Part shown: one piece after another, positions 8,168-17,001 of the stretch
How positions within the stretch are numbered: position 1 is the first letter of the stretch
How the letters are laid out: each line of letters starts with the position of its first letter
From: Saccharopolyspora endophytica
GTDB taxonomy: Bacteria; Actinomycetota; Actinomycetes; Mycobacteriales; Pseudonocardiaceae
Length of the DNA: 64,000 nt
Direction: 5' to 3'
Assembly (NCBI RefSeq): GCF_018070075.1
Contig: NZ_JAGPXE010000001.1
Span: 186,001 to 250,000 of the forward strand
Made by a program: the position numbers and the translations under genes
The notes under the pieces: generated by a model
The model's input: only the letters and a program-made list of their open reading frames with translations
What the model was told of the DNA's origin: nothing
The model's database searches: none

Positions 8168-9043
8168 ATGTCGGCGGTGCGGCGGTGGCTGGCGCCGATG
8201 GCCCCGGCCGTGCTGCTGCTCGGGCTGTTCGTGATCGGGCCGATCCTGTGGAGCGGCTACGTCTCGTTCACCGACGCGGCCCTGACCGGAGCGGCGGCCA
8301 GCGATCCGGAGTTCGTCGGGCTGGACAACTACCGGCGGATGTTCGCCGATCCGGCGCTGTGGCACGCGGTGTGGGTGACCGTGGTGTTCACCGTGGGATC
8401 GGCGGTGATCGGGCAGAACTGCCTGGGCATGTTCATCGCGCTGCTGACCCGGCACCGCAACCGCTGGCTGCGCAACGCCGTCGGCATCGCCGTCGTGTCC
8501 GCGTGGGTGCTGCCGGAGCTGGTCGCGGCGTTCGCGATCTACGCGTTCCTCAACTCCGAGGGCACCTTGAACAACCTGCTGGTCGCGGTGGGCCTGGAGG
8601 GCGTGGACTGGCTGTACCACGCGCCGGTGCTGGCGGTGGTGCTCGGAAACGTCTGGCGCGGCACGGCGTTCTCGATGCTGGTCTACCAGGCCGCGCTGGC
8701 CGAGGTGCCCAGCGATCTCACCGAGGCCGCCGAGGTCGACGGCGCCGGGATGCTGCGCCGGTTCTGGCACGTCACGCTGCCGGTGATCCGCCGGACGATC
8801 GCCACCAACCTGATGCTGATCACGTTGCAGACCATCGGCGTGTTCACGCTGATCTACGTGCTCACGGCGGGCGGGCCGAACGCGGCGACGCAGACGCTGC
8901 CGCTGCTGATGTACGACTCGGCGTTCGAGTTCGACGAGATCGGCTACGGCGCCACGATCTCCTTGGTCCTGCTGGCGATCGGCGGGCTGTTCGCCGTGCT
9001 CTACGCCGTCAGCCTCGGTGATCCGGACGAGGAGGGGGCGTGA
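8168..9043 (+). CDS. Sugar ABC transporter permease (MalF type)
   Basis: 291 residues with about six membrane helices, beginning WLAPMAPAVLLLGLFVIGPI. The cytoplasmic EAA loop is VPSDLTEAAEVDGAGMLRRF (about 178-198). The ATG lies 2 nt after the binding-protein stop, and its stop overlaps the next start. Part of the ROK-controlled sugar import operon. Confidence 0.93.
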   Translation: MSAVRRWLAPMAPAVLLLGLFVIGPILWSGYVSFTDAALTGAAASDPEFVGLDNYRRMFADPALWHAVWVTVVFTVGSAVIGQNCLGMFIALLTRHRNRWLRNAVGIAVVSAWVLPELVAAFAIYAFLNSEGTLNNLLVAVGLEGVDWLYHAPVLAVVLGNVWRGTAFSMLVYQAALAEVPSDLTEAAEVDGAGMLRRFWHVTLPVIRRTIATNLMLITLQTIGVFTLIYVLTAGGPNAATQTLPLLMYDSAFEFDEIGYGATISLVLLAIGGLFAVLYAVSLGDPDEEGA

Positions 9044-9882
9044 TGGCCGGAGTCACCGTCGCGAGGCGGCGATCGGTGTCGGTGGTGGTGCACCTGGTGC
9101 TGGCGGTGGTCGCGCTGGCGTTCCTCGCACCGCTGCTGTGGCTGCTCACCGCGTCCTTCGACGCCGAGGCGCCGCTGTCGGCGCGGGTGCCGAGCGCGTT
9201 CACCCTGGACAACTTCGCCCAGGTGCTCACCTGGGAGACCAGCATCCGTCCACTGTGGAACGGCTTGCTGATGTGCGGTGGCGCGGCGCTGGTCTCGGTG
9301 GTCTCGGCCGTGCTGTGCGCCTACCCGCTGTCGCGCTACCAGCTGCGGTTCCGGAGACCGTTCCTCTACCTCGTGCTGTTCGCCTCCGGGCTGCCGATGA
9401 CCGCGGTGATGGTCCCGGTCTACAGCATGTTCGTGCAGGTGGAGCTGGTGGATTCGATGTTCGGGACGACGCTGTTCCTGGCGGCCACCTCGTTGCCGAT
9501 CGCGATCTGGATGACGAAGAACTTCATGGACGGCGTCCCGATCAGCCTCGAGGAGGCCGCGTGGGTCGACGGCGCGTCGGCGATGCAGGCGCTGCGCTCG
9601 GTCGTGCTGCCGCTGATCGTCCCCGGCATGGGCGTGGTCGCGATCTTCACGTTCATCAACGCCTGGGGGAACTTCTTCGTCCCCTTCATCCTGCTGCTCG
9701 ACCCGGCGAAGCAGCCCGCCTCGGTGGGAGTCTTCGCCTTCTTCGGTCAGGGCGGGCTCATCGCCTACGGGCAGCTCGCCGCCTACTCGATCCTCTACAC
9801 GGCACCGGTCATCGCCCTCTACCTGGTCGTGTCCCGCTACCTCGGCGGAGCCTTCAACCTGGCCGGGGCCATCAAGAACTAG
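9040..9882 (+). CDS. Sugar ABC transporter permease (MalG type)
   Basis: About 280 residues. N-terminal helix VVVHLVLAVVALAFLAPLLW; EAA loop ISLEEAAWVDGASAMQALRS (about 167-187). GGAGGGGG at 9031-9038 serves either the GTG at 9040 or, with better spacing, the ATG at 9043. It completes the import channel with the preceding permease. A bidirectional hairpin follows directly and ends the operon. Confidence 0.93.
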   Translation: MMAGVTVARRRSVSVVVHLVLAVVALAFLAPLLWLLTASFDAEAPLSARVPSAFTLDNFAQVLTWETSIRPLWNGLLMCGGAALVSVVSAVLCAYPLSRYQLRFRRPFLYLVLFASGLPMTAVMVPVYSMFVQVELVDSMFGTTLFLAATSLPIAIWMTKNFMDGVPISLEEAAWVDGASAMQALRSVVLPLIVPGMGVVAIFTFINAWGNFFVPFILLLDPAKQPASVGVFAFFGQGGLIAYGQLAAYSILYTAPVIALYLVVSRYLGGAFNLAGAIKN

Positions 9883-9886
9883 GCGG

Positions 9887-9928
9887 GAGACCGGGTCGCG
9901 TGCCGCCGTTCTCGCGCCACCCGGTCTC
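9887..9928. terminator. Bidirectional hairpin between converging genes
   Basis: The perfect 10-bp arms GAGACCGGGT (9887-9896) and ACCCGGTCTC (9919-9928) lie 5 nt after the sugar operon stop and 6 nt from the end of the opposing small gene. They likely terminate both. Confidence 0.6.
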
Positions 9929-9933
9929 TCCGG

Positions 9934-10071
9934 TCATCGCTCGACGGACGCCGCTCGATCGCGGTCGTCGCTCTCGATCGGGACGGTCGCGCCGTCGCCC
10001 TCGAGCCGCAGCGAGACGTACACCGCTGCCGCGGCGATCAGGAACAGCACCAGAAATGCCAAGCCGGCCAT
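9934..10071 (-). CDS. Small single-span membrane protein
   Basis: 45 residues: MAGLAFLVLFLIAAAAVYVS forms one membrane helix, followed by an acidic/basic tail containing ESDDRDRAA. The ATG at 10071 is preceded by GAGGGGG at good distance. There is no family assignment. It sits alone between the sugar operon and pckG on the minus strand. Support is the clear ribosome binding site, coherent hydropathy and terminator on its 3' side. Confidence 0.55.
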   Translation of the reverse strand: MAGLAFLVLFLIAAAAVYVSLRLEGDGATVPIESDDRDRAASVER

Positions 10072-10169
10072 GAGACACCCCCTCGTCCGATGGGCCGCTG
10101 CGCAATCGCAGATGTCCTCAAGACGCGCGCGAGGGGCGGTCGGTTGCTCGGCTGCCCACGACAACGCGA

Positions 10170-10207
10170 AAGCGGCGCCTCCCCTCGCGAGAGAGGAGGC
10201 GCCGCTT
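10170..10207 (-). terminator. Rho-independent-like terminator of pckG
   Basis: A perfect 13-bp stem (10170-10182 with 10195-10207; arm AAGCGGCGCCTCC) lies about 90 nt beyond the pckG stop on the minus strand. No long T-run follows. Confidence 0.65.
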
Positions 10208-10294
10208 CGGGAACGCGCACGATGGACGTCCGCGTCAGGCGGGTGGGGTACCGGAGCTTCCCACGACGATCCGGTACCGCCGCCCGCCCAGGTC

Positions 10295-12112
10295 TCAGCC
10301 CAGGCGCTGCTTGAGGGCTTCGAACTCGTCGCGCATCGAGGTGGGCAGGTCGTCACCGATGGTGTCGAACCACTCCTGGATCAGCGGCAGCTCCGCCTTC
10401 CACTCGTCGACGTCGACGTTGAGCGCGGTCTCGATGTCCTCGGCCGGGGTGTCCAGGCCGGTGACGTCGATCTCGGAGGCGGAGGGCACGCGGCCGATCG
10501 GGGTGTCCACGGCGGCGGCGTTGCCCTCGATCCGCTCGACGATCCACTTGAGCACGCGCGAGTTCTCGCCGAAGCCCGGCCACACGATCTTCTTGCCGGA
10601 CTCGTCGCGGCGGAACCAGTTGACGTAGTAGATCTTCGGCAGCTTGGAGGCGTCGGCGTCCTTGCCGGTGTTCACCCAGTGCTGCAGGTAGTCGCCGACG
10701 TTGTAGCCGATGAAGGGCAGCATCGCCATCGGGTCGCGACGCACGACGCCGACCTGGCCGGACGCGGCAGCCGTCGTCTCCGAGGACATGGTGGCGCCCA
10801 TGAACACGCCGTGCTGCCAGTTGAACGACTCGTTGACCAGCGGAACCGTGGTCTTGCGGCGCCCGCCGAACAGGATCGCCGAGATCGGCACGCCCTGCGG
10901 GTCGTCCCACTCCGGCGCCAGGATCGGGCACTGCGACATCGGCGTGCAGTAGCGGGAGTTCGGGTGCGCGGCCTTGACGTCGCTGTCCGGGGTCCAGTCG
11001 TTGCCCTTCCAGTCGGTCAGGTGCGCGGGCGTCTCGCCGCCCATGCCCTCCCACCAGACGTCACCGTCGTCGGTCAGCGCGACGTTGGTGAACAGCGAGT
11101 TGCCCTTCTCGATGGTGCGCATCGCGTTCGGGTTGGTGTGCTCGTCGGTGCCCGGTGCGACGCCGAAGAAGCCGGCCTCGGGGTTGACCGCGTACAGGCG
11201 GCCGTCCTCGCCGAAGCGCATCCAGGCGATGTCGTCACCGAGGGTCTCGACCTTCCAGCCCGGGATGGTCGGCTGGAGCATCGCCAGGTTGGTCTTGCCG
11301 CACGAGGAGGGGAACGCGGCCGCGATGTAGTGGACCTTGTTCTCCGGGGAGATCAGCTTGAGGATCAGCATGTGCTCGGCGAGCCAGCCCTCGTCGCGCG
11401 CCATCGCCGAGGCGATGCGCAGCGAGTAGCACTTCTTGCCCAGCAGTGCGTTGCCGCCGTAGCCGGAGCCGTAGCTCCAGATCATCCGCTCCTCGGGGAA
11501 GTGGGTGATGTACTTGGTGTCGTTGCACGGCCACGGCACGTCTTCCTGGCCCGGCTCCAGCGGCGCGCCCACGGAGTGCAGGGCGGGTACGAACGGGGCG
11601 TCGGTGCCCAGGCGCTCCAGCACCTTCGCGCCCATCCGCGTCATGATGTGCATCGAGACCACGACGTACTCGGAGTCGGTGATCTCCACGCCCAGCTTCG
11701 GCTCTTCGGCGCCCAGCGGGCCCATGCAGAACGGGATGACGTACATCGTGCGACCACGCATGGAGCCCCGGTAGAGCTCGGTCATGGTGGCCTTCATCTT
11801 GGCCGGGTCCATCCAGTTGTTGGTGACCCCGGCGTCCTTCTCCTCGACCGAGCAGATGTAGGTCCGCTCCTCGACGCGCGCCACGTCGGACGGGTCGGAC
11901 GCCGCGTAGAACGAGTTCGGCTTCTTGTCGAGACGTTTGAAGGTGCCGGCCTCCACGAGGCGGTCGGTCAGCCGCGTCCATTCGTCCTGCGAACCGTCAC
12001 ACCACACCACGCGATCGGGTGTGGTCAGCTCCGCGACCTCACGCACCCACGACAACAGGCGCTCGTGCTTGGTCGGGGCCTGGTCGAGACCGGGGATGGT
12101 CACTGCGGTCAT
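10295..12112 (-). CDS. pckG: Phosphoenolpyruvate carboxykinase (GTP)
   Basis: 605 residues, the usual size for the GTP-dependent enzyme, which converts oxaloacetate plus GTP to PEP, CO2 and GDP (gluconeogenesis and the anaplerotic node). The kinase P-loop is [13 protein letters not shown] (about 275-287), with the reactive cysteine in it. The metal/oxaloacetate region EGMGGETP and the family segment SNYCW-like [11 protein letters not shown] are present. I chose the ATG at 12112 because AGGAGA precedes it and the N-terminus [13 protein letters not shown] fits; an open frame extends further upstream but lacks homologous character. It is monocistronic, with a long untranslated region upstream. 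Confidence 0.96.
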   Translation of the reverse strand: MTAVTIPGLDQAPTKHERLLSWVREVAELTTPDRVVWCDGSQDEWTRLTDRLVEAGTFKRLDKKPNSFYAASDPSDVARVEERTYICSVEEKDAGVTNNWMDPAKMKATMTELYRGSMRGRTMYVIPFCMGPLGAEEPKLGVEITDSEYVVVSMHIMTRMGAKVLERLGTDAPFVPALHSVGAPLEPGQEDVPWPCNDTKYITHFPEERMIWSYGSGYGGNALLGKKCYSLRIASAMARDEGWLAEHMLILKLISPENKVHYIAAAFPSSCGKTNLAMLQPTIPGWKVETLGDDIAWMRFGEDGRLYAVNPEAGFFGVAPGTDEHTNPNAMRTIEKGNSLFTNVALTDDGDVWWEGMGGETPAHLTDWKGNDWTPDSDVKAAHPNSRYCTPMSQCPILAPEWDDPQGVPISAILFGGRRKTTVPLVNESFNWQHGVFMGATMSSETTAAASGQVGVVRRDPMAMLPFIGYNVGDYLQHWVNTGKDADASKLPKIYYVNWFRRDESGKKIVWPGFGENSRVLKWIVERIEGNAAAVDTPIGRVPSASEIDVTGLDTPAEDIETALNVDVDEWKAELPLIQEWFDTIGDDLPTSMRDEFEALKQRLG

Positions 12113-12190
12113 CGCGACGTGTCTCCTGACTGGGCGCCACAGCCCGGATTGTTCGCCGACGGGCCCGCCCGCCGACGTTTGCAGGGAAAG

Positions 12191-12219
12191 CTTCGCCCGG
12201 CCCGGAGAGCCGGGCGAAG
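12191..12219 (-). other. Leader stem-loop upstream of pckG
   Basis: A perfect 11-bp stem (CTTCGCCCGGC with its complement) and 7-nt loop lie about 80 nt upstream of the pckG start. The stretch 12113-12466 carries no gene. The hairpin could be a leader structure or a second terminator for the upstream gene. No T-run supports the latter. Confidence 0.5.
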
Positions 12220-12466
12220 TGGAAAAGGGATGCAACGAGGCTAACGGGGATAACGGCGCGCAATGAAGATCGGGGTTGTCGGTTCTCTCACAGGAACGAT
12301 AAGGGAATCGATTCAGTTCGCATTTCCTTCCGGGTGCTCCCGGAAATCTCATCGCCGGTCCTGCCAGGGGTGCCAGATTTTCCGGCGAAGCGGACACGAG
12401 TGCGAACGACCGGTGAACCGGGGATAGCCGCCGAATGGCGGTTGCCGGATGCAGAGCCCTGAGATG

Positions 12467-12505
12467 AAAAACCGCCCGATGGCCTGAGAATGAGGCCACG
12501 GGCGG
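12467..12505 (-). terminator. Rho-independent terminator of the DxDxDG-repeat gene
   Basis: Read on the minus strand, CCGCCC-GTGGCCT pairs with AGGCCAT-C-GGGCGG and is followed by TTTTTC. This is the most canonical terminator in this part of the window, about 40 nt after the stop at 12547. Confidence 0.85.
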
Positions 12506-12546
12506 GTGGTGGAATCACATTCCGTCGCGAATTGTGCGACGCCGCG

Positions 12547-13383
12547 TCACACCCAGGAGTCGTCCTTCGCGGGGCGCGACGGTTCGCCCTCGCAGGGCGC
12601 CGGAAGACCGGGGCCCGCGGCCGGGGCGGGGGCCGGGGGCTTCGGCTGGAGCTCGGGCTCGTCGAAGGTCCAGGTCGCGTCGTCGGTCGCGGAGGCGAAC
12701 TCGTTCGGGGCGTACTGGCCGTTGTCGCCGATCTGGCCCTGCTCGACCACCGTCCACTCGCCGTCACCGGTGTGGTGCGAGATGGTCACGTCGCCGGTCT
12801 GGGTGATCTCGACGACCTGGTCGGCGGACCCGTCGCCGTCGACGTCGGTGACCAGCACGGTGTTGCCGTTCTCGGACTGCACGACCGCCGTGTCGGCGAC
12901 GCCGTCGGAGTTGGTGTCCTCGGTCGCCGGCCCGACCTGCACGTCCCCCTGCGGGGTGTCCATGACCATCTGCTTGCCGTCGTCCGGACGTCCGTCACCG
13001 GCACCGCCCGGGTGCTGGTGCGGGGTTTCGGCGGTCCACTCGCCGGTGTCGGCGTGGAATCGCGCCTGGTCGCGGACCTGGCCCTCGTTGCTGATCGACT
13101 GCATCAGGTCCGCGTGGCCGTCGGCGTTCTCGTCGATGTAGGCGACGTAGCCGTCGTCGGTCATCACCGCGACCGTCTCGTCCAAGCCGTCGCCGTCGAG
13201 GTCGTAGTTGGCCTCGGCGGTGTACTCCTCGCCGTCGACGGTGACCTTGATGTCCCCGTCCCCAGCGCCGGTCTCCTCGATGTACACGTCGGCACCCTCC
13301 GCCGCCTTCACCTGCAAGCCGTTGGACGCAGCGTAGAGCCCCGGGGTTCCCTCCAGGAACCACCCATCGCTCAGGACCGCCAT
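12547..13383 (-). CDS. DxDxDG-repeat protein (DUF6802-like), function unknown
   Basis: About 278 residues, very acidic. At least four EF-hand-like loops occur at regular spacing: DLDGDGLDE, DENADGHAD, DTNSDGVAD and DVDGDGSAD, suggesting calcium or structural aspartate repeats as in FG-GAP/dockerin-like folds. The C-terminus is proline-rich with a single Cys (PAPCEGE). No signal peptide is evident. The start is uncertain: ATG at 13383 puts the perfect palindrome 13396-13447 just upstream; a GTG at 13434 inside that palindrome would add 17 residues. Neither has a strong ribosome binding site. Confidence 0.75.
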   Translation of the reverse strand: MAVLSDGWFLEGTPGLYAASNGLQVKAAEGADVYIEETGAGDGDIKVTVDGEEYTAEANYDLDGDGLDETVAVMTDDGYVAYIDENADGHADLMQSISNEGQVRDQARFHADTGEWTAETPHQHPGGAGDGRPDDGKQMVMDTPQGDVQVGPATEDTNSDGVADTAVVQSENGNTVLVTDVDGDGSADQVVEITQTGDVTISHHTGDGEWTVVEQGQIGDNGQYAPNEFASATDDATWTFDEPELQPKPPAPAPAAGPGLPAPCEGEPSRPAKDDSWV

Positions 13384-13395
13384 TTCGTCGCCGGC

Positions 13396-13447
13396 GAACC
13401 GGATTTCAGTGGAAGTCCGATCCCCGATTTCCACTGAAATCCGGTTC
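13396..13447. promoter_or_regulatory. 19-bp perfect inverted repeat upstream of the DxDxDG gene
   Basis: The arm GAACCGGATTTCAGTGGAA (13396-13414) is exactly complementary to 13429-13447, with a 14-nt spacer. A further related half (TTCAGTTGAAATC) follows at about 13454-13467. The same core, CCGGATTTCAGTGGAAATCC, forms the hairpin at 29521. It could be an operator or a structured transcript end. Confidence 0.65.
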
Positions 13448-13534
13448 CCGAATTCAGTTGAAATCTGAAAGACCAGCCGGTCGTGCGACGTCAGAGGCGT
13501 GGGTGGGGTCAGCAGCGGGATTCCCGGGCCGTCT

Positions 13535-13620
13535 CGGGTGATCGGTGGAGGTCTTCGGAGCGGTGATCGGTGGGGGGCTTCGGGGTGAGTCGTGGGGGGC
13601 TTCGGGGTGCGTTGGGGGTG
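13535..13620. repeat. Short degenerate tandem repeat
   Basis: Three or so units of 22-25 bp built on GATCGGTGG-GGGCTTCGGGGTG lie in the otherwise gene-free stretch 13448-13663 between two divergent genes. Confidence 0.55.
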
Positions 13621-13631
13621 TGACCCCGATC

Positions 13632-13656
13632 CCGTGATCGGCGGGGGCGATCACGG
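13632..13656 (+). promoter_or_regulatory. Inverted repeat directly before the protease start
   Basis: CCGTGATCG (13632-13640) and CGATCACGG (13648-13656) are perfect complements 7 nt apart, ending 7 nt before the ATG at 13664. A hairpin here would cover the ribosome binding region GGTGGG, or the DNA could bind a regulator. Confidence 0.5.
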
Positions 13657-13663
13657 TGGGTGC

Positions 13664-14479
13664 ATGAGGAAATCGATGTGGTTGCCGGTGGTCGTGGCCG
13701 CCGGCCTGGTGCTGAGCGCGGGTCCGGCGGGCGCGATCGTCGGAGGTCAGGAGACGACGACGGATCGCCACCCGTGGGTGGTCAACGTGATCAACGAGAA
13801 GCCGCCGGTGCCGATCCCCTGGCGCAGCGGCTGCGGTGGAGCGCTGGTCGCGCCGGACAAGGTGATCACCGCCGCGCATTGCGTGGACGAGAACCCGAAG
13901 GAGGACTTCACCGTCGCCGCGGGGCGGACCGACCTGCGCACCCAGGACGGCCAGGAGCGGAAGGTCGCGAAGATCTGGATCCACCCGGACTTCCGCCACG
14001 AGGCGCCGCCGCCCGGCCAGCTGCCCGAGCAGGGCTCGGACGTGGCCGTGCTGACGCTGGAGAGCCCGCTGCCGGGTCCGACGATCCCCGTCGCCGACGA
14101 GCACGACGCGGACCGCTACCTCCCGGGCCGCGAAGCGGTGGTGCTCGGCTGGGGATCGCTCACCGCGCCGCCCGAGCAGGCGGTGGCGACGCCGTTGCTG
14201 CACGAGGCCCGGATGTGGATCACGCCTGATCAGCCGTGCCTGCGCGCCCACGAGGAGGACGAGCTGAACCCGATGACCTTCGACGCGGCGAAGCACGTCT
14301 GCACCCGAGACCCGTTCGACGGCTCCACCACGGGAGGCGGCGACAGCGGCGGCCCGCTGGTCGTCGACGGCGAACTGGTGGGCGTGGTGGTAGGCGGTTC
14401 CTCCAGCCTGGACGAGGACTACGCGAGCTTCACCGACCTCAGCGCCTTCCACGCAGACCTCGAAGACCCGCTCTCCTGA
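13664..14479 (+). CDS. Secreted trypsin-like serine protease (S1 family)
   Basis: 271 residues. The signal peptide (MRKSMWLPVVVAAGLVLSAG) ends near AGA, directly before the mature-type N-terminus IVGGQ. The catalytic triad is readable: His in ITAAHCVD (about residue 70), Asp in GSDVAVLTL (about 126) and Ser in GGGDSGGPLV (about 228). Cysteines flank the active site as in chymotrypsin-like enzymes. It is exported to hydrolyse proteins outside the cell. A longer frame upstream lacks a signal peptide, so I prefer the ATG at 13664. Confidence 0.93.
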   Translation: MRKSMWLPVVVAAGLVLSAGPAGAIVGGQETTTDRHPWVVNVINEKPPVPIPWRSGCGGALVAPDKVITAAHCVDENPKEDFTVAAGRTDLRTQDGQERKVAKIWIHPDFRHEAPPPGQLPEQGSDVAVLTLESPLPGPTIPVADEHDADRYLPGREAVVLGWGSLTAPPEQAVATPLLHEARMWITPDQPCLRAHEEDELNPMTFDAAKHVCTRDPFDGSTTGGGDSGGPLVVDGELVGVVVGGSSSLDEDYASFTDLSAFHADLEDPLS

Positions 14480-14606
14480 CCACCGAACACCGCACGTCGT
14501 GCGCGGGTGGTGACGGAATACTCCCGCAATCCGTCGACGGAATACGGGAGTAATCAGGTGACGGAATACGGCCGTGTTCCGGGTCCTCAGGGGTGACCGG
14601 GGCGGG

Positions 14607-16460
14607 TCAGGACACCGTGTCGCGGAGGTTCCTGATGCCGGCGAGGAGGTGTTCGGCTCGCTCCCGGCCGGTGGTGGACTCGGTGAGGCGGCGGTCGACG
14701 GTCTGCAGGCGGCGGCTGCGCTCGGCCGCGTCCATCTTCAGGGCCTTGTCGACATCGCGGAGCTCGCCCTCGATCGCCTCGATCCGCCTGGTCAGCGCGT
14801 CGTCGAGGGCCAGCGAGAGCTGCTGCTCGGCTTCGATGAGCTGCTCGGCGACGAGCTGGTCGAGGGCCGACCGGGCGTCGGCGATGGCGTCGGTGAGCCA
14901 CTGCTTGAGGTGCTGCTTGTCGGCGGCGTGCTTGCGGGTGCGGGCCATCCACCAGCCCGCGCCCAGCCCGAGCACGATCGTCACCGGCAGCACGACGGGG
15001 TTCAGCGCCGCGACCCCGAGCCCGGCCAGCGGCATCGCCGCCGCGCGGCCCACGCCCAGCCCGCCGGAGACGCCCATGAACACCAGCAGCTTGTCCTCGG
15101 CGGTGGGCGGTCGCTTGTCCGGCGGGCGCAGCGCGATCGGAGCCTGCACGCCCCGCGCGAACTGGGAGCGGATCACGTCCAGCTCCTCGGCGGAGAACAG
15201 GTCGTTGAGCGCCTGCTCGGCCACGGCCGCGAGCCTGGTCGAGAGCATCGTGGCGATGCGCGTGGAGGCCATCTGCAGCGCGATGTCGACTTGTCGAGGC
15301 AGGTCGTTGATGTCCTTGCGCCCGGCGTTGTCGATGGACCGGCGGAACCAGTTCTGCACGTCGCGCACCTGGCGGCTGACCTCGTGGCTGGTCTCCACGC
15401 GGGTGCGCTGGATCTCGCCGCGCAGCTTGACCTGCCAGCCCCGGGTCGACGAGCGGCGGGCGGTGCTCAGCTCGTCGCGGCGGGCGCGCAGCGACTCGGC
15501 CTCGTCCTCGCCGACGGTCAGCGCGCGCTTCTCGGCCTCCAGGGTCGCGGTCAGCTCGCCCAGCACGCTGGACAGGGCCCGCATCGTGTTGGCCTCGCCG
15601 AGCATCGCCGACCGGCCGGCGATGAGCCGTTCGAGCTCGTCGCGCAGTTCGACCACGCCGGACTTCTCGCGCAGCAGCGCCGCGTTGGCGGATTCGGGTG
15701 CTCGCGCGGCGCGCAGGTGCATGCGGGCCGAGACCGGGAAGATCGGCACCTCGGCGAACCGGGGCGCGTGCTCGGCCAGCAGCTTGCGGTCCTCGGCCAG
15801 CACCTGCCGCCAGCCGCGGTGCTGATCGGTCTTGGCCAGCGCGAACAGCACGGTTTCCACGCGTTCGCCGACCTGCTGCAGGAACTCCAGCTCACCGCGG
15901 GTGAACGGGGAGGAGGCGTCGACGACGAACAGCAGCGCGGTCGCCGACACGGCCGCCTCGCGGGCGAGCTCGCCGTGCAGCTCCTCCAGCCCGCCGACAC
16001 CGGGAGTGTCGACCACGGTCAGCTCGGCCAGCGCGTCCAGGGGCGCGGTGACGCGCACGTAGCGCGGCGGCAGCTGCCCCTCGGGCAGCTCGCGGCCCGC
16101 GCTGGTCCAGTTCGGCAGCTCGTCGAGCTCGAAGGGCACGGGGTCCTGCTGCCCGGGGTAGCAGGCGTGGGCCGTCCACTGCTCGTCGTGCTCGAACTGC
16201 AGGTAGGTGGCGGTGGCGACGTCGGCGTCCACGGGCGAGAGCCCCGGATGCTCCATCAGGGCGTTGACCAGGGAGCTCTTGCCCCGGTTGGTCTCGCCGA
16301 CGACCACCACGCTGGGCGTGGCCGGACGACTGCGGCGGACCTGCTCGACCCATTCCCACGCCGCGGGGTCGGCCTCGCGCAGGAACCCCAGGAGCTTGTC
16401 GCGGGTCTGCTTGACCTGCTGGGGAAGCGCAGCGGCGACCGCAACACCAGGTGCCGTCAT
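14607..16460 (-). CDS. Dynamin-like GTPase (IniA-type), second of a pair
   Basis: 617 residues. G1 is GETNRGKSS (about 51-59), G3 is DTPGVGGLEE, and the G4 position reads AKTDQ. Long helical, coiled-coil-prone stalk segments follow (RALTVGEDEAESLRARRDEL, about 320-340). A glycine-rich hydrophobic stretch with likely membrane-inserting helices lies at about 455-520 (VLPVTIVLGLGAGWWMA). The ATG at 16460 follows GAGAGGA. It lies in a minus-strand row after a partner GTPase and a GrpE-like gene. Bacterial dynamins of this kind remodel or protect the inner membrane; IniA/IniC and DynA/DynB are the actinobacterial precedents. Confidence 0.88.
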   Translation of the reverse strand: MTAPGVAVAAALPQQVKQTRDKLLGFLREADPAAWEWVEQVRRSRPATPSVVVVGETNRGKSSLVNALMEHPGLSPVDADVATATYLQFEHDEQWTAHACYPGQQDPVPFELDELPNWTSAGRELPEGQLPPRYVRVTAPLDALAELTVVDTPGVGGLEELHGELAREAAVSATALLFVVDASSPFTRGELEFLQQVGERVETVLFALAKTDQHRGWRQVLAEDRKLLAEHAPRFAEVPIFPVSARMHLRAARAPESANAALLREKSGVVELRDELERLIAGRSAMLGEANTMRALSSVLGELTATLEAEKRALTVGEDEAESLRARRDELSTARRSSTRGWQVKLRGEIQRTRVETSHEVSRQVRDVQNWFRRSIDNAGRKDINDLPRQVDIALQMASTRIATMLSTRLAAVAEQALNDLFSAEELDVIRSQFARGVQAPIALRPPDKRPPTAEDKLLVFMGVSGGLGVGRAAAMPLAGLGVAALNPVVLPVTIVLGLGAGWWMARTRKHAADKQHLKQWLTDAIADARSALDQLVAEQLIEAEQQLSLALDDALTRRIEAIEGELRDVDKALKMDAAERSRRLQTVDRRLTESTTGRERAEHLLAGIRNLRDTVS

Positions 16461-16537
16461 GCGCGTCCTCTCCGTTCTCGCAGGTCGACTCTCGCAGGTG
16501 GTGGAGGAGCGCACCACGAGCGTCGAAGGTACCCGGA

Positions 16538-16873
16538 TCAGGTGCGGAGTTGGTAGACGGTGACGACCGGCGCCCGCAGGACGCGGTCGTGGTCGGCGAA
16601 CCCGAGGAGCTCGGTCTCGGCGATGACGCCGTCGAGAGCGGGGTCGTCGGTGGGCAGGGTGCCGCCGGCTTCGTGGAAGGCCGGGTCGAAGCGCTGCCCG
16701 TCGGGCCGCAGCGGGGCCACGCCGATGCTGGTGAGCCCGTCGGCGAGCCGTTCGGCGACTCCAGCGCTGCGGGCGCGGTCGACCGCGTACACGCACAGCT
16801 GGATGAGCGCGGCGCGGTCGGTCAGCGCCTGCTCCAGCGGATCGATGACGGTTTCGCTGGTCACGGCGGTCAT
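16538..16873 (-). CDS. GrpE-like small protein between two dynamin genes
   Basis: 111 residues from the ATG at 16873. The N-terminal half is helical. The C-terminal half (about 55-111) resembles the GrpE beta-domain: PLRPDGQRFDPAFHEAGGTL, then GFADHDRVLRAPVVTVYQ, comparable with the GrpE pattern of P-x-G-x-x-FDPxxHEA ... DRVLRPAxVxV. It lacks the long GrpE dimerisation coil, and no Hsp70 gene is adjacent here. A role as exchange factor or adaptor for an Hsp70-like partner of the dynamins is inferred. Confidence 0.75.
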   Translation of the reverse strand: MTAVTSETVIDPLEQALTDRAALIQLCVYAVDRARSAGVAERLADGLTSIGVAPLRPDGQRFDPAFHEAGGTLPTDDPALDGVIAETELLGFADHDRVLRAPVVTVYQLRT

Positions 16874-17001
16874 GTCTGTCCCCTGATCGGCGGCAGCGTC
16901 GCAAGCCGGATCACCGGCTTCTGGGAGAACAGACGAACCCGAAAGGTGCTCGGTTCCGCTTCCGAGTGACTTCTTCGGTCGTCGCCAGCCCCGCACGGTG
17001 A

